Counted from the first letter of the stretch, positions 12,101 to 24,440 are shown. The stretch: DNA of 64,000 nt from Coenobita brevimanus (GCA_032717465.1 CM064669.1:50184694-50248693); one strand, 5' to 3'. Notes: generated by a model from the letters alone, not told the origin. Program-made: numbers and translations.

Positions 12101-15100
12101 CTGCCATCCAGAGATAATACAACACTGTCAGCTGCACAGTAATTAAAGCTGTTATGGCAGTGACTCCCAAACTTTGACATCCACTGGAGCTTATGACTTT
12201 CACCTTTGTTTTGCAGAACCCTTTGCTCATCAAATAAAATATAGGAGCAGCACTGTGAAGTAATAATTAACTCAGTGTAAGCCTTTTTACCACTTCAATA
12301 ACTCCACGTTTCAGTCCAACTGTCCTTCTTTCATATTGTTTTGTATCGTTCGTATCACATCTATTCCAAAATATTCATATCAGTCATGTGTGAGATGCCA
12401 CATGGATGCTGCCTAGAAAGAATTTCCAGCCTCACTTTCTGATCAACTCTGATGGGCTATACACCATGCCTTTTGACTGTACAATTGCAAAATTACTTAA
12501 TACAAAGGCAATCATTTAGTAGATGCAAGTGTAAACATGTTATAGTGAAAAATAGTCATTCAAAATTATAAAACACAACACCAACCTTTAGGTCACTGTT
12601 GGTGTGGTGTGACCACGCCAGGAGGAGGGCAGCAAACAGATCACCCGTTCCTGTGAAGTTCACAGGTAGCTGGGGGATGTGCACATTTAGTCTTGTCCTT
12701 CTCCCATCTGATGAGTGAAAGGAAGCTAAATCATCATCATCTGGACCTCCCTTCCCACCCAACGGCAGGGTGAGGAGTAGCAATGTCCAGACAGCACAAA
12801 CTTGCCCAATCCAAATAGGCCACACTTCCATTCACTCATCATCCAAGCCCCCGGAATCTTGGCTCTACCGGACACGCCAAAAAACATTCACCACATTCTG
12901 CAGCTTCACACAAACGTATCCGGATGAGTCAATCCGGACACTGTCATGCTCACAAGGGGTGCCAAAAATCCCTGATCATGCATTGGTCCTCACAACATTC
13001 AACCAGCCAGCTCGATCTCTTGTCAGTTCCCTAGCCTCACTGACTTCCAAACCTCTCTTCCTCAAACACTCATCCACCATATCTCTCCACCTTCCCTCAA
13101 ACACTCATCCACCATATCTCTCCACCTTCTCCTTGACCTACCTCGTCTCCTCCCTCCTTCAAATTCGCTCAGTTAAACCTTTTTCACCACTCTATTGTTA
13201 TCCATTCTTTCCACATGACCATACCATCTCAGGACACTCTCTTTGATTCTGGCGTCCACCAACTTCCTCACTCCACACCTTTCACGAATCACACTATTTT
13301 GTATCCTATCCACCCTCTGTACTCCACATACATTCCTCAACAGTTCCATCTCCACTGCTCTTACTCTTGACTTTTCATTTTCATGCCACACCATAGTCTC
13401 ACACCCATAAGTTAGAGTTGGCACTAACACTCCCTCAAGTAAGCCTCGTGCAGCTGCAACACTCAAGCCTCTGTTTCTTATATACCGTAATGAAGCAAAC
13501 AACTAGGTTTGCAGTTTGAATGGCAGTGTTTAATGGTTGTGCATTATTAACCTGATGGCTATTTTCTATGCTAAGCTGTCTCTTACATCATTCCAGTAGA
13601 GTCCCTCACCTGCTGGCAGAAGCTCTCCTTTTTACTGTCCGTTCTTTATAGCACTTCGCCCGGTTATGCACACACACATTCTCTACACATGCCAAAAGGC
13701 ACTTAAGCCTATCTGTATGCATCAACTCACTACCACTCACAATGCCTTAAAGTTGTCTTAATTCTGTTTACAGTTGTTCTGTTCCTCAGTGTGGCATAAC
13801 ACAACCACCTCTTCGTTCAAATTTCAAAGCATCCTTCTACCGCTCAGCTTTCACAATCACAGAGCATCACACTTAACAAAAACCAATTTGCACAGTATTT
13901 TCAATTTTAACTATAAAGAAATCAAATCCCCTCAATGTTAATTGGGGTAGTAGCTCTCAACTTCAAGCTTCTGCAGCATCTTTTGAGCTTATCATAACCA
14001 CCCCCAGTTGCGCAAGCTACTAATACATGCTAAAGCCACATACCCTACATTAAGCTCCTCCATCCTTGACTAGACCACATAATTTTTCTTATACATGGAA
14101 CAGTCATCACTTGTTAAGTGACATCTTCCTCAGTGTTTACTCTCAAGCTCTGAACGTGCATACTGTCCTTCCTTTTCCTAAACTGCCATTGTAATCTCCT
14201 TGCCATTTGCATTAAAACCATATCATCTGCATACAACTCCCATGCCAACCCACACCTGATGCCTCATTACAGTTTGGATCCAGTTTAGCTACTCACTGAC
14301 AACCGATGACGCCATAGCAACAAGGACTCCCTGTGGGCCAAGATCAGTGGAGGATAGTACCACTGTCTTCACACCCCGGCCATGGAACCACTCCATCACC
14401 TTCCCTGCATCTTCTTCATTGCTGATCTTCTGTCCACTCAGCAGCCTATGATTTCAAAGTTGAAAAATGGAAAACTTAATGCAATTAATTGACAGATTTA
14501 TCAGTAATTCGCAATCATTGAGAAGTTTAGGTACCACTCTCCTAAAATTTTATGGCTGGTTAAGACAGTTCCATTGTTATCATAGTGTTTGTGTGTGTGA
14601 CCAAGAGACATAAACTACACTTCCATAATCAATAAAACAACCAACTACAGGAGTGAAATTATGAACTGAACAGAATAAACTGAATGCAACACTGCATGAA
14701 GTGAAACAATCACATACTCTGCCTCAAACTGATTGGGAGTAATGATGTCTGCGAGGGGTACTATGTGCTCTCGGTACACTGGCAGCAACTCCTCTGGTAC
14801 ATACATCTTCCCATTGTCTCCCATCACAGGGTCACACACTGCAAACAAAGAAAGCAGATACTATAAACCTTTAAAAATATAGTGCATATTCTAAAACAGG
14901 ATCACACTAAATACACAGAGAGAAGAAATAAAAGATAAATTAAGATTTTAAAGATCTAAAGCATTTTCAACCGGTGGTGGTTACTGTACTTTTCATAATA
15001 CAGTATCTATTAAATCCTCCCAGTACATTGGGTTGGCTTCTCTGTGCCTAAGTGGTTTCAAACGTACATCACGGATAATTTTTGTGTAGATACAATAAGT

Positions 15101-18100
15101 GATCATCATCAGCGATGTTCTCATCATCTCAACCTTAATTCCCACCTAAGAGATGGGGTGAGGTAGGATGTAACAACAAGGAAAAGGAAAGATAAAAAGT
15201 AGAACCATCAGACAGCACACTCAGTGAAATAGGCCACAAATTCTTTCACATACCTGAGAACTTACATCTGCAGCTTCCTCACAGAACTAGAATGACAATG
15301 TCTCCCCCTTCTCATCATTATTTGTGACCTAGTAAACAATTCACCATACTATGCTGTACTCAGTATCTCTCCTACTTCCTATATCTTTTATCTCTGTGAG
15401 CTACATCTTACTTTCATTACCTACAGTTCTGGGCCTAGGTCTAAACCTATGACTGTCATATATATTGCTAACTGGAACTTAAGATGTGACTAACCATATA
15501 TTAGGCCAGGGTTGACAGACTTGAGGTGTTTTACAACAGTCTGGATTTTGTGAAGGAAGGAGCGTGAGCCTATGTAGCCAGTCAGGAGGTGAGAGTAACA
15601 GTCTAAACCATTGGCATGCAGTCCATCAATCAGGTCACCTGGTGGTTAGTAAAATTCATTATGAATACAGGCTCCAAATTTTTTAAATACAAAAAACTCA
15701 ATTATTTGGCATAATTCTGCCAGGCCCTACGCTGGTTAAAGCAAAATGCCGGATATTGCACAGTACCCCCATCGGCTCAATATTTGGCGTCGAGCCAGAT
15801 ATTGCATTACTATCCATCTTGAACCTCCATCCCAAAAACTTTCCCATGAATAAAAGAATTAAGCATAAAATACAATAAAATAATGATACAGCAGAGTAGT
15901 ACAGTAATACAGCGCCAGTTGGCTACCGTTTATGAGCCGGTTGACGCATCTCAACCCTGGATACTCTATAGAACCGTTGGGTAAGTCCCATTTCGGCGCC
16001 AGATATTGCATTATTTTGCAGGTTATTGCTTTAACAGAGCCAGGTCAGTAGCACCGAATATTGTGACGACAGATAATCAAGAGTTTACTGAAATAAATTT
16101 TTCTTTTGAAGATACTATACTGTACTACTATAACTCCCAGGCCCATCTGTTGACAAAATTACTGAAAACCTGAACCCAGCCTCGTCAGCTGACAAACCAG
16201 GTCTATCACATCTCGGTGGTAATAAATAGGCAGTTCACAAAGTCCTCATTTTATGATGCCTTTTTGCTGTACTTGAAGATGTGGAGAAAAAAAGAAAAAA
16301 AATGGATTGATTCTGAGACTTTAAAAAGTTGTACAGAAGTGCATTTTCAAGTATGAAGAATTATATCAATAAGCAATGAAATATGACATATGGAATACAG
16401 GGGCTGCCCTCCCACACTGCCTTTTGATGATAACACAATTTTATAAATGCCAAAACCAACAGCTTTGTCAGATTCAGTACTCTAGTTACAGGGATTTGAA
16501 TCTACAACCTTAATACATTTTCATTTTCAATTTTCTTGACCTCTGTGCACATGCTATTCATCTCATCCTGACATGGGTGTGAAGGAGGTAATTTTCAACT
16601 GTAAAAATGGCACTCACCCAGCTTCCTGCACCATTTTAATAAAGGTTAGTGCTCATGGGGTTAGATTACTAAGTTAGTTTTGGGTAAATTAGGTAAGGGT
16701 AAAATGCGTTATGTAAGGTTAGGCTAGGATAAATTAGGTTAGATCATGTTTGGTTTGGATATATTATGAAAATTTAGGTAAGGATAAATTACATTAGGTA
16801 CAGGCAGCCTAGGATAAATTTGGTTATGTTAGGACAATCTGAGTTAAGTATTGATGAATCAAAACATATGAGGTTACATTAGTGCTCAAATGGCATTCCA
16901 TGATGGAAGAAGTCTGCCCTCAATGTCCAAGATGGCAACTGACTGTCTTTGGCACTACAACAAATTTTGTAAACAAGTGCACTGCTTAAATTCATCACTT
17001 ATAAATGAAACAATAAAAAACACCAAAACTTGAAAATGCACAAAAAAAAAAAATATCACATGGGCTCTGGTAAAGAAGAAAAATAAATAAATAAATAAAA
17101 ACTGCAAAATAAGGTAGACCCATGTCTCCTTGAAGATAACAGACTTTTTTCTTTTAATATTCTTTTTTGCCATCAAGTGTACAGTAATTTTCAGCCTAAC
17201 TGCCCATCAGAGCTACATTACTATCTATAAAACTGACTGCTAGTTCCCCTAATTTACAGGATGAGCCAAAGATATATTATTTCTGATGGAGGAACATACC
17301 ACCAACATATAATGGAAACTCATGGTAGCATTAGCACTGAAGACGGATGCTTTCACATGGTGGTATCAATATGACCAGGGAACTCCACTGCTCAGTTATA
17401 CAATGTCCCTCAACGCCCTCTCCATCTCCTAAAAGGATGATAGTGAACTGCACGAGGATAACTTGACCTGCAATCTACTGGATGACAGTCAGATGGACCT
17501 GAGGCTACTACATACATACTACAGTACTACACCAGCAGCTTGGCCTGTCAACTGAAGAACCTGGGTTGAAATCCTGATTTCTGAAGAACAGTTTTGTGTG
17601 CAGTCTCAACTGATACCAGTGTACACTTGTAATCATATTTCTAAACTAAAACTTACTGAATAATGTAGTTATCTCACCCAGTTGAGTGTCATCCAGGACC
17701 TGTCCCTTGAAACACTTGTACCCAGTGTGGTTGGAAAACTGGACAGAGTTGATGGTGTCCACTTCAAACCCAAGCACCTAATAATGGACACCAGGCACCA
17801 CATTAGCAAAATATACACAGGTGATTTGGCTTCATAACAGTCATGGTATGCAGCATGTATGTATCAAGAAGCAAGTTTTCATAACACAATGGAATTAACT
17901 CTTTCAATCTGATGATGTTACTTTCATTTTAGGCTCACTAGTGCTAGATTACTGTACCAATATTTTCTTCACCCTTAAGACGAGGTCTTTAGTTGTGAAG
18001 ATGTTACTGAAGGCTATATCATATTCTCCCACCTCAACTATATCTCCAGGCTGAATACTGTAGTTGTGTTGTTACTGATGGCTATATCATTCTCCCACCT

Positions 18101-18768
18101 CAACTATATTTCCAAGTTGAATAAAATCATCAGCAAATATCATATAAAAGTTTTTGTTGGTATTGCTCTACCCTGGTCTGTCTGGCCGAGAAAACTCATA
18201 ACACAAGTACACAGCTGCCCTCCTGTGGCAGAAAGAGTCCTGCCAGGGTCAGAACAGGGTCCTTCAACAGGGTGAGGTGCAGGGAAACTGGAGGACGCAC
18301 AGCTCCCAAGAGGATGAGCTGTGTATAGATGATATGTATGAGAAGGAGTCTCAGCTCGAACTCTGAACATTGTACCTGGTAATGTGGTCGAGTTCCCCGC
18401 CAGGGTGTAATGTGGAAGGCCAGCTACCAGGCCTTAGCCCTACATCATTCTCATGGTAGTACTTCTGGGGATGTGGGTAACTATCCTACCTACTACCTTT
18501 TTGGTTGGCTAACAGGTGCTACACCCTTCCAAAAGGTGATTCAGGACTATGAAGGGTTGGAGCGTCCAGTTTCCTAAGCTGGCACATACTCCAGCTGCAT
18601 ATCCCCAAAAGAGTAAACTACATCTTCTGAGTGAATAGGAATTTACAGCAAGTATAAGCTGGTGTCCAAGCTTACCTGGAGGGGGAAGCAAGCACTCTTG
18701 TTACCCACGTATCCTGAAACAACATGGCTCTGTATGGACAAAACTCGCACGCTTGGGCTGGCCATCAT
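11906..18768 (-). CDS. PDXK: Pyridoxal kinase, complete 7-exon gene
   Basis: Phosphorylates pyridoxal, pyridoxine and pyridoxamine with ATP in the cytosol to supply pyridoxal 5'-phosphate (ribokinase-fold family). Coding exons in transcript order: 18768-18676, 17777-17678, 15638-15495, 14838-14718, 14445-14297, 12707-12586, 12100-11906. Together they give 924 nt, 307 aa plus stop, close to the usual animal length of just over 300. Visible family motifs: [13 protein letters not shown] (residues 11-23), FSNHTGY (45-51), LTGY (83-86), VCDP (113-116), [11 protein letters not shown] (143-153), and the [13 protein letters not shown] block in which Asp225 of GTGD is the expected catalytic base. All introns are GT-AG and all phases agree. 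The start is ATG-ATG directly after an in-frame TGA. The one uncertain junction is the exon 6 acceptor: 12707, or 12725, which would add six residues. Identification is secure; a transcript should fix exon 6 and the 5' UTR. Confidence 0.96.
12586..12707 (-). CDS. PDXK: PDXK coding exon 6 (catalytic GTGD exon)
   Basis: Donor GTTGGT. Encodes [15 protein letters not shown], then [17 protein letters not shown], then SHHTNSDLK. Two acceptors keep the frame: CAG before 12707, preceded by a pyrimidine-rich CTTCCTTTCACTCAT, or TAG before 12725. The first is preferred because of that tract. The second is preceded directly by the 3' tail of an inserted LINE and would add six residues. The catalytic Asp is in this exon under either choice. 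Confidence 0.88.
12731..13502 (-). mobile_element. LINE family B 3' part in PDXK intron 5
   Basis: Left end (CATCATCATC) then CTGGACCTCCCTTCCCACCC: a (GATGAT) tail on the minus strand. The right part is a 109-codon frame (13173-13502) with [34 protein letters not shown] and [11 protein letters not shown], the C-terminal region of a second reverse-transcriptase family. The tail stops about 23 bp short of the PDXK exon 6 acceptor. Confidence 0.85.
14297..14445 (-). CDS. PDXK: PDXK coding exon 5
   Basis: Acceptor AATCATAG, donor GTGAGT. Encodes [20 protein letters not shown], then [20 protein letters not shown] and [10 protein letters not shown], leaving one base for exon 6. Confidence 0.95.
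14718..14838 (-). CDS. PDXK: PDXK coding exon 4
   Basis: Acceptor TTTGCAG, donor GTATGT. Encodes [20 protein letters not shown] and then [20 protein letters not shown]. This is the most conserved central part of the enzyme. An open frame runs past the donor, but the family alignment resumes only in exon 5 (E-LLSGQKIS). Confidence 0.96.
15495..15638 (-). CDS. PDXK: PDXK coding exon 3
   Basis: Acceptor ACCACCAG, donor GTTAGT. Encodes [40 protein letters not shown] and SVNPGLIY. This aligns with the helix and strand that precede the VCDP motif in animal pyridoxal kinases. Confidence 0.95.
16640..16880. repeat. Degenerate TTAGG-like patch in PDXK intron 2
   Basis: Many scattered GGTTAGGTTAGG-like words (GTTAGATTA, TAAGGTTAGGCTAGG, AAATTAGGTTAGA). 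Resembles old arthropod telomere-type repeat, strongly decayed. Confidence 0.6.
17330..17530 (+). mobile_element. SINE-like repeat, PDXK intron 2 copy
   Basis: TTCACATGGTGGTATCAATA, GGGAACTCCACTGCTCAGTT, CATCTCCTAAAAGGATGATA and a GGACCTGAGGCTACTACATA tail match the 39.3-kb copy with many changes. Confidence 0.6.
17678..17777 (-). CDS. PDXK: PDXK coding exon 2
   Basis: Acceptor TTATTAG, donor GTGAGA. Encodes [20 protein letters not shown] and then [13 protein letters not shown] plus one base. Covers the substrate-pocket loop of the kinase (FSNHTGY). Confidence 0.96.
18676..18768 (-). CDS. PDXK: PDXK coding exon 1
   Basis: 31 codons, phase 0 at the end. Encodes [20 protein letters not shown] and continues to FPLQ before the donor GTAAGC. 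An in-frame TGA lies immediately upstream of the two ATGs. A good acceptor (CCATCCTCAG) ends at 18776, seven bases upstream of the first ATG, so a spliced 5' non-coding exon further upstream is likely. Confidence 0.95.
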
Positions 18769-19024
18769 TCACACTCTGAGGATGGGTCATAGAATGCCAT
18801 TATATTACACTACTGTACTACACTATGAACAGGTGAAATACACGGTTATATACAAAAATACCAATGCTACTATATTTGTTTTATAATGACGTAGAAGATA
18901 AACTGAATAAAAACATTACCTAATATTTTATTACCCCACCTGAAACTGGTAAACAATTTTATACACAAATTCACTTTATCAACAACACTCTAAACTACCT
19001 TAGTTAAAGTTTATCTTGGGGATT

Positions 19025-19150
19025 TTCAACCTCTTGCAGCCTATTCCCCACTGCCAAATGTCACAATAAATTAATACTCTGTGCTACAACCCCTGCATCC
19101 TTTCCACAGCATTTCTTCATGACTAACGCTACAATACACAGTACTGTACT
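19025..19150 (-). mobile_element. Family D repeat fragment
   Basis: CTACAACCCCTGCATCCTTT and CCACAGCATTTCTTCATGAC then TAACGCTACAATAC; one half only. Upstream of PDXK. Confidence 0.55.
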
Positions 19151-19409
19151 GTTAAATTTTTGTTTTGGCTCAGTATATGGGGTAGAAATACTGTTTGGTT
19201 TAAGCAGCAAAAATACTCCACCGATTCACCTTTCTCCCTGGTTGTCTTCTATATTTTACTAATCGTTTTATAGAGGTAAATGATTGTTCATTGGCGAGTT
19301 TGTTTTACTGTTGTTTTCAATCACTGTTCATTTCAAATGACATGTGTTTGATGCTAAACCATAATACCAGACCTTCTAAAACGTACTCAAATCCACCAAA
19401 ATTTATTAT

Positions 19410-19647
19410 TCCATCCATCCATCCATTGCCAGACGCCATGTATCCCAAATGGGGTGGCCAAGGGCTTAGAGTTAATTGTTTTACAGGGAGGGGCACTAAT
19501 CCTCCACCAACCCCACTTGACGTAGGGATGCCAACAGCATCTGGTGTTCCCAGGCGGTCACCCATCCAAGTACAAACCAGACCCAACGTTGCTTAACTTC
19601 GCTGATCGGATGGGAAGCGGTGTACTCAACGTGGCATGGCCGTTCAT
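19410..19647 (-). mobile_element. 5S rRNA-derived SINE
   Basis: On the minus strand, a near full-length 5S rRNA-like head (19647-19530, about 117 bp) with a 5' start like GGCCATGCCACG, an A-box-like AAGTTAAGCAACGTTGGG, and a well-kept C box TACTTGGATGGGTGACCGCC followed by TGGGAACACC. It runs straight into a 90-bp body and a 3' end GGCCACCCC...GGCGTCTGGCAATGG with a (GGAT)n tail. The internal polymerase III promoter looks intact. The joined body and tail mark it as a SINE and not a 5S gene. Confidence 0.88.
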
Positions 19648-19659
19648 AACCTTGTCTTA

Positions 19660-22600
19660 CCTACTTAAATTATCTAATGTAACAAAACAATATAAACCAA
19701 CCTAATCTAAACTAACACTTTATCATAACCTAAACCAATCAACTTAATCAGACACAAAAAAATAGAAAAACAAATGAATGCGGTACAGTCGAATAACTTT
19801 TCCTAAGTGTCCTCAATTACACTCAAGAAGCAACATGAATCAAGAAAACAAAATATTTATAAAACAACAGGGAAACACAACCACCATATAGCAATCATTT
19901 ACCACCAATGTAAAATAACAAATGAACAGGTAAGGTCTTCTGCTGCTTAAACTAAACCGTAAACTTACCACATATGGTTAAAATAGTGAAAAAGACATCT
20001 CCAGGCTCAGTGGATTGTCTGTCAACCTAACATTGAATTTTTTTAAGAACATGATCCTTTTTTTCTTCTTTGATTTCCCTTTCTTTCAATGAGTTTTTGT
20101 GTTTTTTGCATGTTTTCATGCTCATTTTGATTGGAAATGCCCTGTTTTGCAGTGGTGTCAGAGAGATGGCCAAACATACAATGGGGTTGTTTTATGATAA
20201 ACAAATACTGGTACCTTTAAATCAACACCAACACTCAACCTTAGTCTTTTGACCGTGTAAATTTAACTTAGTACCTACTCTGTGTTTCATACTCTACCAG
20301 CTACTGGCACACACACTGCTGTCAAAACTTGGGCTAAAGAGAGAGAGAAAAAAAAAGTTTCTGACAGACAACTGTAATCAGCTCAAAGAGCATTCACTGC
20401 AAAAAAGTTACAAATTCTAAATTTTGACGAACTGCAAAGGGCTCGTCTCTAAACATTGCTACAACTGACCCATATGCCTGGATATTCACTGCAGTCGAAT
20501 GGTTAAAAACCCCTACAAATTGACGACCTGCAGAGGACTCTTAACAGGTCTCAGAAAAAAAAAAAATCATATTTTTCCACTGACACTACGCCTGACTAAT
20601 GCCAATACCTATACCACGGGTAGTGGACTGAGTTGCAGAGTTAGGTCCACTTAGTAACTTCCAGAATCAACTATATACATTGCTGCTTTGTTACAAAGCT
20701 TTACACTGAGAATGACAAACCACTAAACTTCAGGGCATCAGTGATAAAGTCGTACACCAAAATCAACAAAATCAAATTGACAAATAATTGAATTGTTATT
20801 GTTTATGTACATTGCGAGTACACACACCTCACCATCAGCTGACGGCCAGGGTGTCCGAATGCAAGGCCAATGAGGCGGCCGGGGCTGATTTTCTCTCTCT
20901 CTCTTAGATAACGATATTATCAGCCAATAAGAGGCACTAGATTAAAATGGGGTTAAGACTAACAGACTAAAGTCTACAAACGCGCTTATCCTTATTACCT
21001 AACACCACATTATTTTTTTTATTGTAATATTACTGAATCAGCATGATCCGCCTCCCATGTCCCTGAGAGATGATGACTTGTTAGATCTTAACTCATTTGT
21101 ATTCTGGGCACCTCACACGCCACGTGTATGAGGAAAACAAGTTGAAAATGGGAGCTATTCTTTCTATAGTATACGGTAGAAGGGGGGTGCTTGCCATCCA
21201 TTCACCCTATGTAATGCCGCCTTTGTTTAACTACTGACGATGCGTTGATTTCGTATTCAGGGCACTCTGACCAGACTGAACACTAACCCCTGACCGCTTA
21301 TTGTTTGCAAAATGCCAATCATGGAAGACTGGTCACAGGATCTTCGTAATATGTCTAGTGCAGAACGCCGCCCATGCAGAGGGTTTAGAATCCACACATG
21401 GATCACATTAAAAAAAACACGGTCCAAATATTCCTGGAGGTTATCGAAAGTGAATACTATACCTGTCATGGAGGATAGCAAAAATTTCCCTTTAAAAAGT
21501 TTTCTTGTAGTAGTATATTTCATCCAGTGTCAAATGACCACTTGGGATTTTTTTTCTGTTTACCCAATCACCCAAGCCAAGAATCAACACCATTACTAAC
21601 GAGAAGTGGCAATCACCGATTATAACATTTATGTGCCCTACGATCAAACAAAGGGCCTAACAAATGACCTCAGCTTTTCATTGACTTTTTCAATACTGAG
21701 GTCATTTCATTCTTGCGTGGCCTTCAACCCTTCCACCAAGCCTGGTCCAAACTGGATGAAAATGGAGTTATAGTTACACACACACACGCACACTGATAAA
21801 AAACAAGGCACCCTTGTGCTACTGCATGCATGTAAAAAAAATTTATTGCAATACCATACTTAAGGTAGGCAAGAAATCAGCTCCATTAGTGTGAGGTTGC
21901 CTGTAAGAGCAACACCGCACCAAGGTCATGAAATATCAAGAACTGAAACACCATACTGCTGAACAATGATTCATATGCTGAGAGCCATATTAGTCTTAAG
22001 TTTGCATAGACTTAGTGCTCGGTGTTACCTATCATAATACTTGTATAGCTAACACGCTCAGTGGTATCTGGGTGGCTATGTTTAGGGTGATGGAGCAGCT
22101 ACAATGTAACTCGGTTAGGCAGAAGTGCATGAGATCTCGACGGGATATAAAAGTTCACTCAACAACACTAATCAGTTATACAAGGTTGTTATGCTGTTAC
22201 GAACTCAAGATTTTTGTTCCTTATGGCTGCAGACTGCCACATAATTCCTGACTGCACTGATGGTGATGGGATATGCACACATCTTCCATTTGTTGTCAGT
22301 AAAGTTGGGGAAAGCCATTGCAGGCCAGACAGTTAAGGTGTGCAGTATTGGAATTCAGTCCATTTGGCTGTGTGTGTGTAGGTTCACAGAGGTGCCCCTC
22401 CTTGGCTTTGACCACCTACTGTCTTATTGCATACAAAGATCCAAGATGGGAGGGAGTGCGATGCCACCTTCACTGTACTCCCAGCACAAACAGGTAGCAT
22501 TTTCTTTCTGTGATGCTCTCTGGTAGGGCTGTCCCTGCTTGACTCTGACCATCTGCTGCCACACTGCTTTTCAGGAACCTACATGGGGGAAGGATGGGAG

Positions 22601-23029
22601 TTCAAGCTCTGCTGTGCTCTCCAGCACGTTTTTTTTTTTAATGACTTTAAGGCTACTCATCTGCTTTCACAGGTCATTGAGCCAGATGGGTACATGATAG
22701 TATACAAGGCTGTCATGTAGTTTGTGCTGGACAACAAAGGTGGTGGTCATAATAAGGGGGATGGGCCCTAGATGGGATGGCCTAAGACAAGAGAGGAAAG
22801 ATGTATGAGGGAAGAGGCAAAGGGCCTGCCCAACAGTTAATGGCCTCACTAAGATCTCACCCTCTCCCCTCCACTTCCCAGCTCTCTTTTGGTGGTGATA
22901 GGAATGAGCTTCCAGATGGTGAATTATGGTGTTGGTGGGCAATATAATGAGTGCTCCAGGACTGATGGTGGCACCTAGTTCAATCTGGAAGGTTATGGTG
23001 GATATATGTGGTTCATTATGATGCTATTC
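19660..23029. other. PDXK upstream region, no coding gene seen
   Basis: CCTAA-rich patch at 19680-19760, candidate PDXK 5' exon at 20.83-20.90 kb, SINE B-like head scrap at 21190-21240. Two similar ~95-bp stretches at 22385-22500 and 22530-22630 (TTTGACCACCTACTG and TCTGACCATCTGCTG; both end in CCAGCAC). Confidence 0.5.
20832..20900 (-). promoter_or_regulatory. Candidate PDXK promoter / 5' non-coding exon
   Basis: A GC-rich island in AT-rich DNA about 2.1 kb upstream of the first PDXK coding exon. On the minus strand it contains CCGTCAGCTGATGG and a strong donor (CTGATG then GTGAGG, exon end 20833). The coding exon has a matching acceptor just before its ATG. The CAGCTG motif is shared with the MPC1 5' region. 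Inferred; no transcript evidence. Confidence 0.4.
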
Positions 23030-24440
23030 CCTTTACACTCCGACCTGGTCTAAAATTGCCCTCTCTCCTTCCTGAAGGCTGAGCTGGGACAACAGATTGA
23101 CACTACTATCCATTTCAGAGGCGGAGTTGCGCTGTTTTTCGCAAATATCTCCTAAGCGAATCGTTGGATCAGTATGATATTTCAACACAGTACTTTTGAC
23201 ATCCGGGCCTAATTTATGACCCTTAAACCATACTGCTACATATGTTACATTAGGAGTTTACTGAAGGATATTAAGCCTAATCCAGTCATCAAATCTAAGG
23301 TGTTATACAAAATCGGACGAGTGCGACTGTGTGGGGTAGCTCCTCCACTAACACCCTGAACAACCCTCTGACCATTCCTTCCCTACCCCCCAATATCGCG
23401 TTCACCCCCTCCCCGTTTCCCTCTTCACTCCCAGTCACACCATCCCTCTCCCATCTTTGCACTTCTGTTTTCTTTTCTCATTCTAATTGCATACATAATA
23501 TGTATGTAATAGTATTTACAATAAAATGACGATGTATGTATGTATATATTAATGAATATTACGCATCATATACAATATAGCATTGGAGTTTATAATTTTG
23601 TAATGATATAAATAGAGACAGGTAAAACAATATATATCAACTGGACCATGTTGACATTTTAGGATGAATACACAGAATTGTAATAATAGTAATAACTTCT
23701 CCGAGAACGTTCAGGCAACAAGTGATACAATTTGTAGTTCGTTAATTTCAATGGTTGACCATAAACACTGCAAACATATAGGCATAGCTTCTATTACATG
23801 TACGTAATCATCCTGATGTACAGTACTTTCTACGCAAAATACGACTTGCATCCATTGCAAATAATCATATCAATACGTCTACAACTACATAACATTCTTA
23901 CATTATAATACAGTGCTGGGATAATGAGGGAGGGACACAAGAGTGATGAAGGAGGCGAGGAGCTCGGGGAGAATAGGAGGGATAACGAGGACGAGAAGGG
24001 GGAGAAGTAGGGGTAGTTAAGGAATAGTTTGGGAGGGTGTTGGGGGGGCAACACTTTCCTTCGAATGCGTCAACATGACTAGTCGACTTTCTGTTATTTT
24101 TCACGAGTAAACTCCTCACATAACATAAATAGCAATATGGTTTAAGGGTCATAAATTAGGCCCGGATGTCAAAAGTAGTGTGTTGAAATACCATACTGAT
24201 CCAACGATTCGTTTAGGAGATATTTGCGATAAACAGCGCAACTCCGCCTCTGAAATGGATAGTAGGATATGAGTCATGAAGAAGTGTTATGGAAAGAATG
24301 TAGAGCCTTAGCGGTCTTATTCTGCAAGTGAACTCCATGAAATCAGTTGCAAAAGGAAGAAAATCTGGGCCACGCTGAGGTAACTGGGTGAGTCAGTGTA
24401 ATGAGTATATAAAATGAAAGGACAATAAAACTGATAATTT
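23030..24440 (+). mobile_element. Family D repeat, interrupted by the inverted-repeat transposon
   Basis: Left part 23040-23105 (CTAAAATTGCCCTCTCTCC, GCTGAGCTGGGACAA), right part 24263-24440 (GAGTCATGAAGAAGTG, GGAAGAAAATCTGGGCCA). It matches the 40.5-kb copy on both sides of the insertion. Confidence 0.8.
23106..24262. mobile_element. Non-autonomous DNA transposon with ~165-bp terminal inverted repeats
   Basis: Left end CTATCCATTTCAGAGGCGGA (23106 onward) is matched exactly in inverted orientation at the right end (to 24262). The inverted repeats run about 165 bp each (23106-23270, 24098-24262) with roughly ten differences. Flanking TA/TA (23104-23105, 24263-24264) is the target duplication, confirmed because the interrupted host repeat reads ACACTAGGATATG at 40.6 kb. 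The interior (about 830 bp, AT-rich, with ATGTATGT and C/T-rich patches) has no transposase-like frame. TA target and inverted ends suggest a Tc1/mariner-type or other TA-targeting family. Confidence 0.88.

Noticed and set aside
19530..19647. A functional 5S rRNA gene
   Set aside because: The 3' end runs into a SINE body and LINE-type tail with no T-run terminator at the 5S end; a single copy.
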